Shown: in pieces, positions 18,179 through 25,993 of the stretch
How positions within the stretch are numbered: the first letter of the stretch is position 1
Layout: every line of letters begins with the position of its first letter
Assembly (NCBI RefSeq): GCF_002216005.1
Contig: NZ_NIQC01000001.1
Location: 124,001-188,000, forward strand
DNA length: 64,000 nucleotides
Direction of reading: 5' to 3'
DNA from: Natranaerobius trueperi
Lineage (GTDB): Bacteria > Bacillota > Natranaerobiia > Natranaerobiales > Natranaerobiaceae
Notes under the pieces: generated by a model
What the model was told of the DNA's origin: nothing
What the model saw: only the letters and a program-made list of their open reading frames with translations
Database searches by the model: none
Program-made: the position numbers and the translations under genes

Positions 18179-21100
18179 ATGAACATAAAAATAGTTGACT
18201 ATCATCCAAGATATCTTAAATCTATAAAAGAATTATTTCAAAAAAGTGATCTCTACTGGCCAGGTAGTCTTTTTCAAGGAATCACTTTATCAACTAAAAA
18301 TATCATAGAATACATAGGATCACAAGATATAAAATTTCTGTTATTAGCAGTTAATCCAACAAAAAACAAAGTACTTGGTTATTTAGAGTACACAACTCAT
18401 CCTGAAAAGTATCATACAGGATATATTTCACTCTTAAATGTTCATCCTGAATATTTGCGACAAGGTATCGGTAAACAATTACTAGAAAAAGCTATTTCTA
18501 AAACTGTAAAGCTTGGTTACTCGAGATTAGATCTACATTCTTGTAGTGGAAATTTTCGAGCTATTCCTTTATATAAAAAGTTAGGTTTTGCTTGGATAAA
18601 TGAAGGAAAATCTACTAAACTTGAAAATTATATGCCATTAATATTAAATTTTCCACCTTTCAAACAACTTTTTTTCGAAAAAAAGTGGCAAGACATGCTA
18701 CTCCCAAGGTCAGAGTTAGAAGAGGACCATCACCCTACAGTAAATAATGATATTCTAACATACAAGTTTAGGGACAATAGATCACAATTTGAAGTTTTGC
18801 TAGACAGAAAAGCTAAGGGGATTTCAGGGTTCAAAACGAAAAATTTTAACTGTAAAGTAGATATAGATCTCTTAGAAAATAATACGAAACAATTTTCTGC
18901 GAATTTAACCATAAATAAGTCTAATGTTAATATAAGTGAGTCAGAAATACTAACTTCTACCTCTGTTAAAGAATCTAAATATACTCATCTTTTTACCCCA
19001 AGAAAACATATAGTCAAAAATAAGGTTAATAATCATGATATTAAAGAACTGAATACAGATTTTCTTATAGAAAAACCGGATACTAATACTACACAATGTC
19101 AAGATATAAATATTACCCAAACTACAAAAATAAAAATTGATAATGGAGCTCCCTTTAATTTAACAACTCATAAAACATTAAAAGCTCCTCTAGAAATAAA
19201 TCTAACCCCTAATCCTATATTGAATTTACAACCAAATAAACAAACTATTTCTTATCTAGAGATAAAGAATAATCATTCTTATATCAGAGAAATCCATTTA
19301 CAAATACAATCATCAAAGGATATAGATCTTTATTTAAAGAACAACCGACATTATATTACTAAAAAAAGTGATAACACTATCTCTATAACTTTACTGACAA
19401 AAAATAAAAGTACTATCTCACTCCCCCTAATTATTTCAGGAAAAGACCCTGGTCTTAAAGAGCTGACTGTCACCGCCAGTACAACGCCTAGATTACTAGG
19501 TGTATGGTCTAACTGTAAGTTTAATAGAACTTTTACATTACCTGTTTTCAATGATAATAGTACAGTTGTTAATTATACTACTTCTAGTAGTTTCAGATTA
19601 GAAACTTCTAAATTGTTATTAGAAGTAGATAAAACTACTGGAGGGTATACTTTATACGATAAAGAACTTGTGCAGTTAAAAGAAAACACACAAGATGGTA
19701 TTTTATTACAAGGTTCACCAGTTAAAATGGGTCCGCCTTTCTGGCCCCATGAATTTGATAAGTTAACTCCACAGGGATATATAGATTCAGATACAATTAC
19801 ATTAATATTTGATTCTAAAAACTCTCCTGGGGTTCAAGTTGCTACTCATTTAAAACTTTTAGCAACTGGAGAATTAGTAAAATGGGCAAGTTGTACAAAT
19901 CATACTCAAAATAACCAATCCTTTGATCTCCAAATAAAAACTAAGGTACCTAAACATCCAAATATGAAAATAATAGCACCTTTAACTGATGGACCTCTCA
20001 TTGAAGATTATTTACCAGGAAGTTTTCCAGTACCTAAATTAGATTTTCCTGATGCTAAAAATAAATTTAGAGATAATTATTATATTATAAGCTGTCAAGA
20101 AAAAGAAATCATCTGCGAGTTTCCAAAAGATACACACTTTTCTCTTGGTGATAATTATCTTCCGATAATTAAAGATAGAATTACACTTAAACCAGGTCAA
20201 AAACGAATTAGTCAGTCGTTAACCTATCATGTAAAATCTAAAAAAAGAAATCAACTAGTAAATGGAAGCTTACATAGATCTGGAGAAATAAGATTAACAC
20301 CTGAAGTAAAAACAGTTATAACATCACCACGAAGTTTACAATGTTATTTAAAATTACGACGCCAAAAACCTTTTACTGGAATATATCATATATTTAATGA
20401 TGATAATGAATTAATAAAAACAAAAAAACTTAGCATTTCACATACAGAAAAACCTATAGAAAAAATCACAATACCAGCAGAAAAACAGTTTAGTGCTTGT
20501 GCCAAGAGCTATACTATTCAATTAGTGGGCGATCGAAAACAATCATTTTTATTTCCTGTTATTCGGTTAGGCAATAATAAATATAATGTCTCTATAGAAC
20601 AAAAAAATGATAAAGTTCATATTAATAATGGTACTATTTCATATAATATAGCACCTAACTTTGCAGGGTCAATTATAAAATTACAAGACAAAGATAAAAA
20701 TCTGTTATATTCAACATATCCTGATAAAAAAAGTTTTTCTTGGTTTAGACCATTTTTAGGAGGGATAACTCCATTTATCCATACTATTAATGAAGATCTG
20801 TCACAAAAACAGTTATTAAATGTAACTCCTACTACAAATCAGGCGACAATAAACTTACTACAAAGAACCTTTCAAGGCTCAACATTTGATTATTATTTAT
20901 CTGATAGCAAACTCATCTTATCAGTTCAATATTATACACTACCTAAAAGTAACTTATTATATTGTCTACTAAAGGTTACTAACTTAAATAGTAAAGTTGA
21001 AGAAATAAATTTTGGAACGATGGTATCATTAAATATTAATAATGAACAAGGTGAATTTCACCCGTTAGATAAAGATCCTTTTATATTTCCTAGAACTTAT

Positions 21101-21343
21101 CCTAAAACTTATTTAACCAAGGATTTTTGTAGTATCAAAACTCCAAATAAAGCTTTAGCATTACTCGCTTTTGGACATAAAATAACTCTTATAGATAGTG
21201 CTAGTGATGGAAATGTAATTAGTGTGAATAACACAAAGGTTATTGAACCAAACACTACTAAATCTCTTCAATTACTCTTAGCTTTTACAAATACAATACA
21301 AGAAGCGAATATCTATAAGCATTTATTGTGGAAAATGTTTTAA
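18179..21343 (+). CDS. Giant fusion: N-terminal GNAT acetyltransferase plus ~900-residue beta-rich region
   Basis: 1054 residues, no signal peptide. Residues 1-160 are a GNAT fold with the acetyl-CoA loop LRQGIGKQLLEKAI and the C-terminal AIPLYKKLGF motif. The remainder is beta-strand-rich with no helix bundle. Residues about 455-700 and 830-1050 look like carbohydrate-enzyme beta-sandwich or mutarotase-like folds, for example FRLETSKLLLEVDKTTGGYTL and ISYNIAPNFAGSIIKLQD (pieces). This resemblance is structural guesswork. An AAGGAGG site lies 8 bases before the ATG. It is a single-gene unit with a strong terminator. Low GC and Asn/Lys-rich composition match its neighbours. Confidence 0.7.
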   Translation: MNIKIVDYHPRYLKSIKELFQKSDLYWPGSLFQGITLSTKNIIEYIGSQDIKFLLLAVNPTKNKVLGYLEYTTHPEKYHTGYISLLNVHPEYLRQGIGKQLLEKAISKTVKLGYSRLDLHSCSGNFRAIPLYKKLGFAWINEGKSTKLENYMPLILNFPPFKQLFFEKKWQDMLLPRSELEEDHHPTVNNDILTYKFRDNRSQFEVLLDRKAKGISGFKTKNFNCKVDIDLLENNTKQFSANLTINKSNVNISESEILTSTSVKESKYTHLFTPRKHIVKNKVNNHDIKELNTDFLIEKPDTNTTQCQDINITQTTKIKIDNGAPFNLTTHKTLKAPLEINLTPNPILNLQPNKQTISYLEIKNNHSYIREIHLQIQSSKDIDLYLKNNRHYITKKSDNTISITLLTKNKSTISLPLIISGKDPGLKELTVTASTTPRLLGVWSNCKFNRTFTLPVFNDNSTVVNYTTSSSFRLETSKLLLEVDKTTGGYTLYDKELVQLKENTQDGILLQGSPVKMGPPFWPHEFDKLTPQGYIDSDTITLIFDSKNSPGVQVATHLKLLATGELVKWASCTNHTQNNQSFDLQIKTKVPKHPNMKIIAPLTDGPLIEDYLPGSFPVPKLDFPDAKNKFRDNYYIISCQEKEIICEFPKDTHFSLGDNYLPIIKDRITLKPGQKRISQSLTYHVKSKKRNQLVNGSLHRSGEIRLTPEVKTVITSPRSLQCYLKLRRQKPFTGIYHIFNDDNELIKTKKLSISHTEKPIEKITIPAEKQFSACAKSYTIQLVGDRKQSFLFPVIRLGNNKYNVSIEQKNDKVHINNGTISYNIAPNFAGSIIKLQDKDKNLLYSTYPDKKSFSWFRPFLGGITPFIHTINEDLSQKQLLNVTPTTNQATINLLQRTFQGSTFDYYLSDSKLILSVQYYTLPKSNLLYCLLKVTNLNSKVEEINFGTMVSLNINNEQGEFHPLDKDPFIFPRTYPKTYLTKDFCSIKTPNKALALLAFGHKITLIDSASDGNVISVNNTKVIEPNTTKSLQLLLAFTNTIQEANIYKHLLWKMF

Positions 21344-21419
21344 TTATTAACAATAAATACACATAAATTCCACAAAATACCTTAAGATATCCACAATGTT
21401 TTCCACAAAATGTTCACAA
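21325..21419. promoter_or_regulatory. Cluster of DnaA-box-like sequences
   Basis: Cores related to TTATCCACA occur at 21325-21333 (inverted, TTTTCCACA), 21388-21395 (ATATCCACA register), 21399-21407 (TTTTCCACA), and weaker copies near 21367 and 21411. Three differ from consensus by one base. They cover the end of the giant GNAT gene and the following spacer. No replication genes are nearby, so a DnaA-titration or incidental cluster is likelier than an origin. Confidence 0.35.
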
Positions 21420-21425
21420 ATATTA

Positions 21426-21473
21426 ACACCCGGCCTTTTTTACCGATTTATTAATCGGATTACGGCCGGGTGT
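21426..21473 (+). terminator. Long two-tier terminator of the GNAT fusion gene
   Basis: ACACCCGGCC (21426-21435) pairs with GGCCGGGTGT (21464-21473), enclosing an inner hairpin CCGATTtattAATCGG (21443-21458), followed by TTTTT on the plus strand. The right arm encodes the last codons (KNTRP) of the convergent ABC ATPase. Confidence 0.82.
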
Positions 21474-22737
21474 TTTTCAGCCATTCAATTAAGTCAGGAA
21501 TAGTTGTTACTACATCTAAATCATTTGTTAATCTTTCTAAAGCTTTTTTTGCTTGTCCTTTAGTGTAATCACTTATATTCTTTGAATCAATTTTATATAA
21601 CACAACAGGTTTATTTTGTCCTACAGCATATTCTAACAGTTCTAAATTTCGTAAATTACCATTTCCAAAAGGAACAGGAGCTAATACAACTACATCAGCT
21701 TCTGATACGGCTTTTTTGCCTCTTTTATAACTATCATCATCAATCGTAGAAAATGGCTCACATACTACAGAACTAAAGCCTAATTCGCCTGCTTTTTCAT
21801 AATCAGAATCCCCAAGATTAACTACACCTAAACTTACCTGGCAGTTTTCTGTATATAAAGAAGACATTATCTCTTCTCCTTTACCACCACCGCCAATTAT
21901 ATGGACCTTAAGTCCTTTTAAAGGTAACTCTTTTTTCAAGGTTTTTACATCTTGTTTTTTAGGTGGTAGGGTTACCATAGGTGATCCTGTAACTGGATTT
22001 TTAATAATAGCAACCTCTGTATCATAAACTTTACCTAAGTTTTCTTCTGTTAATACTTCATGAGAAGTTCCGTAAGTAACTATTTCACCATTATCCATTA
22101 ATATTAATTCTTTACAGTATTCTGAAGCTAAATTTAAGTCATGCAATACCATTACAATAGTTAAATTAGCTTCATTATTTAGCCTTTTCAGTAAATCCAT
22201 CAATTCTTTTTGATAACCCATATCTAAAAAAGTAGTAGGTTCATCTAGTAATAATAATTTCGGAGTTTGTGCAAGAGTCCGTGCTAATATTACCCTTTGC
22301 TTTTCTCCTCCAGAAAGTTGAAACATTTTTCTATCTCGTAAATGCCAACAGTTAGTTTGTTCCATAGCCTGTTTTACAATTTCCTTATCTTTAACAGACA
22401 TACGAGAAAATCTACTCTGATAAGGAACTCGTCCCATAGCTACTAGTTCACTAACAGAAAAATTAAAGTTAATAGTATTTTCTTGAGAAACTACTCCCTG
22501 TTTTTGCGAAAGTTCTTTTATATGATATGAAGATAGTTCTTTATCATCAAGGGTTATAACACCTTTTTTAGGCTCTAGATAAGATGTTAAATTTTTTAAA
22601 AGTGTACTTTTACCTGAACCATTAGGTCCAAGGATTCCAACAAAATTACCGGGTTCAACTTTAAAAGAAAGGCCCTTTAGTACTTTTGAAGACGGGTAAC
22701 TAAATGATATATTATTAACTGAAATAGATACTGACAC
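21460..22737 (-). CDS. btuD: Cobalamin/iron-type ABC transporter ATPase with extra C-terminal domain
   Basis: 425 residues. Residues 1-255 are a FecE/BtuD-class ATPase: Walker A GPNGSGKSTLL, Q-loop, signature LSGGEKQRVILARTLA, Walker B LLLLDEP and switch His in VLHDLN. Residues about 275-425 form an additional alpha/beta domain opening GLKVHIIGGGGKGEE, like a Rossmann-type nucleotide-binding fold; typical BtuD proteins are only about 250 residues. It is the last gene of the btuF-btuC-btuD unit and starts 17 bases after btuC. The function of the extra domain is unknown. Confidence 0.88.
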   Translation of the reverse strand: MSVSISVNNISFSYPSSKVLKGLSFKVEPGNFVGILGPNGSGKSTLLKNLTSYLEPKKGVITLDDKELSSYHIKELSQKQGVVSQENTINFNFSVSELVAMGRVPYQSRFSRMSVKDKEIVKQAMEQTNCWHLRDRKMFQLSGGEKQRVILARTLAQTPKLLLLDEPTTFLDMGYQKELMDLLKRLNNEANLTIVMVLHDLNLASEYCKELILMDNGEIVTYGTSHEVLTEENLGKVYDTEVAIIKNPVTGSPMVTLPPKKQDVKTLKKELPLKGLKVHIIGGGGKGEEIMSSLYTENCQVSLGVVNLGDSDYEKAGELGFSSVVCEPFSTIDDDSYKRGKKAVSEADVVVLAPVPFGNGNLRNLELLEYAVGQNKPVVLYKIDSKNISDYTKGQAKKALERLTNDLDVVTTIPDLIEWLKNTRP

Positions 22738-22753
22738 TAGCTCTCACCCCGGC

Positions 22754-23797
22754 TTAAAAATAAAATTGACCACGCTTTTGTTTTAATAAAATTAAAAAGA
22801 AAGGTGCCCCAATAAAGGCAGTTACTATCCCTACAGGAATTTCTGATGGACCAAACATAGTTCTAGCAAACACATCCATCCAACAAAGCGAAATACTTCC
22901 AAGTAACATAGAACCTGGAATAATCACTCTGTGATCAGGCCCTAATAATAACCTAGTAGCATGAGGTACAATTAATCCAATAAACCCAATCATACCACTT
23001 ACTGATACACTAGCTGCTGTAATTAATGATGCAGCTATTAATAAGATTTTCTTGACCTTTTCAACAGGTATACCAAGATAAGTAGCTGATTCCTCACCTA
23101 ATAAGATAATATTTAAATCTCGAGAAAAGAAATATATAATAACACCTGCTATTAAAAGATACGGAAACAAAATCTGAACATGGTTCCAGCTAGCTAGATT
23201 AAAGCCTCCAGAGATCCAAAAAAAGATACCTTGCATATCCTCACCTGATATCAGCATTAGAAAAGAAATAACTGCTGATAAGAAAGAACTAACTACTACT
23301 CCAGCTAACAATAAAGTAACAGGCGGGACCCTCCCCCCCACTCGTGCTAGTGAATAAACTACTATAAGTGCCAACATTCCTCCAATAAAACTAAAACCAG
23401 GTAACCCAAAAAATTCTGGTAACATAAGACTATTTAACCCTTGAAGTAATAGAAAAATACTTGCTCCTACAGCCGCACCACTCGATACACCTATTGTAAA
23501 AGGGTCTGCTAATGGATTTCTTAAAAGTCCCTGATATGTAGTCCCAGCTAAAGATAATGCTGCACCTACCATTAAACTTAAGAGTGTCCGTGGTAACCTT
23601 AAGTTGATTACTATATTTTCATGACCTTGTGACCAGTCCTGTTCTACAAAAGTCGATAATCCGGGTAAGTATGATGTTATTATTCTATAGGTATCTATAA
23701 TAGTAATATCAGCTACACCAATTGCAGTAACTATTCCAAAGGTAAATAGTAAAAGACAAAATAACATTATAAAAAAAGTAGTACGTTTAAATAACAT
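22754..23797 (-). CDS. btuC: FecCD/BtuC-family ABC transporter permease
   Basis: 347 residues, ten predicted membrane helices; forms the membrane channel of a vitamin B12, heme or siderophore importer. Family segments include NLRLPRTLLSLMVGAALSLAG, TYQGLLRNPLADPFTIGVSSGAAVGA, VSGMIGFIGLIVPHATRLLLGPDHR and the C-terminal IPVGIVTAFIGAPFF (pieces). GGAGGAG precedes ATG 23797; the longer ORF to 23815 begins right after the btuF stop. Substrate is inferred from the binding protein. Confidence 0.9.
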   Translation of the reverse strand: MLFKRTTFFIMLFCLLLFTFGIVTAIGVADITIIDTYRIITSYLPGLSTFVEQDWSQGHENIVINLRLPRTLLSLMVGAALSLAGTTYQGLLRNPLADPFTIGVSSGAAVGASIFLLLQGLNSLMLPEFFGLPGFSFIGGMLALIVVYSLARVGGRVPPVTLLLAGVVVSSFLSAVISFLMLISGEDMQGIFFWISGGFNLASWNHVQILFPYLLIAGVIIYFFSRDLNIILLGEESATYLGIPVEKVKKILLIAASLITAASVSVSGMIGFIGLIVPHATRLLLGPDHRVIIPGSMLLGSISLCWMDVFARTMFGPSEIPVGIVTAFIGAPFFLILLKQKRGQFYF

Positions 23798-23815
23798 AAT
23801 ACTCCTCCAGCCCAA

Positions 23816-24712
23816 TTACTCATGGAGTAACTCAAATAATTCAAAAGCTCCATCTATAATTCGTGGTCCAGGGCGACTTAATAAGTCTCCATCAACTTCA
23901 ACTACTTTATCTTCTTTAACGGCAGTTAACTCAGAAAGTGCTCCCATATCTTCTAATACATTCGTATCAGGAAAAGTTGTTATAATATAATTAGGATCTT
24001 TCTCTATTAAAATTTCTTGGTTTAGTACAAAATAACCTTCGTCCTTTTTTGATGCTATATTATTAGCACCAGCTAATTCTATAACTTCTGACATAAATTC
24101 ACCGTCTCCTACAGTATATAACGAATTAGTATCTAACAAGAGAAATACTGATGGGAACTCATCTATTTCTTGTGTTTTTTCTATTAAATCATCATGTTTA
24201 CTTTCAAACTCATCTAATAGTTCTGCTGCCTCTTCGGTTTGATCAAATAATTCACCTAATGTGTCAATCATCTCTAAAATTTCATCAATATTTTTTGGGT
24301 CATAAACCATGGTGTCAATATCCATTTCAGCTAATTTATCTTGAACTTCACCCATGGTCTCACCAGCACCCATTAATACAATATCAGGTTCTAGTGAAAC
24401 AATCTTTTCAACATCTAAATCCATAGCATCTCCTACTTTAGGTTTTTCTATTGCTTCAATTGGGTAATCACACCAGTTAGAAACCCCTAAGATATTATCT
24501 TCTAATCCCAGTGCATAAACTATTTCAGTTAGATTTGGCATCATAGTAACAACTGTCTCTGGTTGATTTTTAAAAGAGACTTCATTCCCAAGACCATCTG
24601 TTACAGTTTTAATACTATCAGTGTCTACTTCATCTTGCCCATCACAAGCAATAATAGTAACACTAGCAATCACGATTATAATGACCATAACAAAAAGTTT
24701 CTTATGTAACAC
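23816..24712 (-). CDS. btuF: Cobalamin-type ABC transporter substrate-binding lipoprotein
   Basis: 298 residues, a class III periplasmic-binding-type protein tethered by a lipobox IIAC at about residue 23 after a hydrophobic signal. The N-lobe has TVTDGLGNEVSF and VTMMPNLTEIVYALG, followed by the SNWCDYP motif, which is characteristic of BtuF-like B12-binding proteins. The C-lobe ends SRPGPRIIDGAFELFELLHE. Start is a GTG at 24712 after AAGGAG. I see no cobalamin riboswitch in the roughly 100-bp divergent promoter shared with the spoIIM-like gene. Heme or siderophore remain possible substrates. Confidence 0.82.
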   Translation of the reverse strand: MLHKKLFVMVIIIVIASVTIIACDGQDEVDTDSIKTVTDGLGNEVSFKNQPETVVTMMPNLTEIVYALGLEDNILGVSNWCDYPIEAIEKPKVGDAMDLDVEKIVSLEPDIVLMGAGETMGEVQDKLAEMDIDTMVYDPKNIDEILEMIDTLGELFDQTEEAAELLDEFESKHDDLIEKTQEIDEFPSVFLLLDTNSLYTVGDGEFMSEVIELAGANNIASKKDEGYFVLNQEILIEKDPNYIITTFPDTNVLEDMGALSELTAVKEDKVVEVDGDLLSRPGPRIIDGAFELFELLHE

Positions 24713-24811
24713 TCGCCCTCACTCCTTAATATAATTGTTATTTCTTTACTTTTTATAAATCATATATTATTATAGCAGTATCTCACATTTTGAGCAATCA
24801 GAGGTGATCTA

Positions 24812-25429
24812 ATGACAATGATCGATAGCTTTATCAGAAATTTAAAACCTTTTAAACTTTGGCTTAAACTTTCTACATTAATTTTTTTTGGAAGTGCTTT
24901 AGTATTTGGAGTATTTTCCTTTTTATTTCCAGATGTTATCATTAATGCTTTTCATGGATATTTTGGTGAAATAGAACAAATGGGTGACAAAATTTTTGGA
25001 ACTAATCCGTTCTATGGTACAGCGGTTCTATTTTGGAATAATTTTACTGCTGTATTAGTCATGATATTTATGGGAATTATCTTAGCTCTACCGACTTTCT
25101 TTGCTTTATTAGTAAATGGTGGTGCCCTTGGAGTACTAGCTTCAATTCTAACACTACAAGGTGAAAATCCCCTTGTTTTCTATGGCCTTGGGATCTTACC
25201 GCACGGAATTTTTGAAGTCCCGGCAATTTTAATAGCTGGTGGTTTAGGACTAAAAATAGGTTATCAAATATTATTTCCTCCTGAAGGTATAAATCGTGGT
25301 TCAAATTTAAAAAATAATATCAAGGCTGGAATCAAAATACTACCAGGTATCATAATAATGTTAGCAGTAGCGGCGGTGATAGAAATCTTTATCACACCCT
25401 TTATGCTTGGGTTAGTTGCAGAAATCTAA
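24812..25429 (+). CDS. SpoIIM-family (DUF95) membrane protein
   Basis: 205 residues with four to five membrane helices. Family hallmarks are the FWNNFTAVLVMIFMGII helix with conserved Asn residues, LLVNGGALGVL, and LGILPHGIFEVPAILIAGGLG. SpoIIM is required for forespore engulfment, but many paralogues in sporulating and non-sporulating bacteria have other roles, and the characteristic spoIIM neighbours are absent here. GAGGTGATC precedes the ATG. It is divergent from btuF and lies 15 bases upstream of rubrerythrin, so co-transcription is likely. Confidence 0.82.
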   Translation: MTMIDSFIRNLKPFKLWLKLSTLIFFGSALVFGVFSFLFPDVIINAFHGYFGEIEQMGDKIFGTNPFYGTAVLFWNNFTAVLVMIFMGIILALPTFFALLVNGGALGVLASILTLQGENPLVFYGLGILPHGIFEVPAILIAGGLGLKIGYQILFPPEGINRGSNLKNNIKAGIKILPGIIIMLAVAAVIEIFITPFMLGLVAEI

Positions 25430-25444
25430 ATCAGGAGGGATACT

Positions 25445-25993
25445 GTGGAAAATAACATTACAGCTAATAAGGTGAGATCTGCATATGGTGGCGAAAGTCA
25501 AGCTTATATGCGCTATCAAGTTTGGGGACAAAAAGCAAAAGAAGAAGGCTATCCTAATATAGCTAGACTATTTAAAGGTATAGCATATGCTGAAGAAGTT
25601 CATGCTAATAATCATTTCAAAGTCTTAGGTGATTTAGAGGGTGATTTTCTAGTAGCATCAATGGCAGGCTTTGGCCTAAAGGATACTAGAACAAATCTAG
25701 AAGGAGCTAAAGCAGGAGAGGATTTTGAAATCCATGAAATGTATCCAGCTTATTTAAGGATTGCAGAAATGCAAAATGAGTCTCAAGCAAAACAAAGCTT
25801 TAAATGGGCATTAGAAGCTGAAAAAGTTCATAGTACTCTATTTCAAAAAGCTATTGAAGCTGTTGATAATAACACTGATCTTGAATTTGATGAAGTGAGT
25901 ATTTGTGGTCAATGTGGATTTACTACAACTGAAGGCACACCTGAAAAATGTCCTATTTGTGGTGTTAGTAAAGAAAGGTTTAGAACTTATTAG
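25445..25993 (+). CDS. Rubrerythrin
   Basis: 182 residues. An N-terminal ferritin-like diiron four-helix domain (about 1-140) shows the carboxylate motifs ESQAYMRY, EEVHANNH and EAEKVHS; a C-terminal rubredoxin-like domain (about 150-182) has two CxxC pairs, CGQCG and CPIC. It reduces hydrogen peroxide using electrons from NAD(P)H-linked donors, protecting an anaerobe from oxidative stress. Start is GTG 25445 after GGAGGG. It ends at a hairpin terminator and overlaps, antisense, the 3' end of the large protease ORF. Confidence 0.95.
   Translation: MENNITANKVRSAYGGESQAYMRYQVWGQKAKEEGYPNIARLFKGIAYAEEVHANNHFKVLGDLEGDFLVASMAGFGLKDTRTNLEGAKAGEDFEIHEMYPAYLRIAEMQNESQAKQSFKWALEAEKVHSTLFQKAIEAVDNNTDLEFDEVSICGQCGFTTTEGTPEKCPICGVSKERFRTY

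Noticed and set aside
21325-21419. Chromosomal replication origin
   Set aside because: DnaA-like boxes are present, but dnaA, dnaN and a DNA-unwinding element are absent.
24713-24811. Cobalamin riboswitch before btuF
   Set aside because: The spacer is only about 100 bases and shows no B12-box or conserved riboswitch core.
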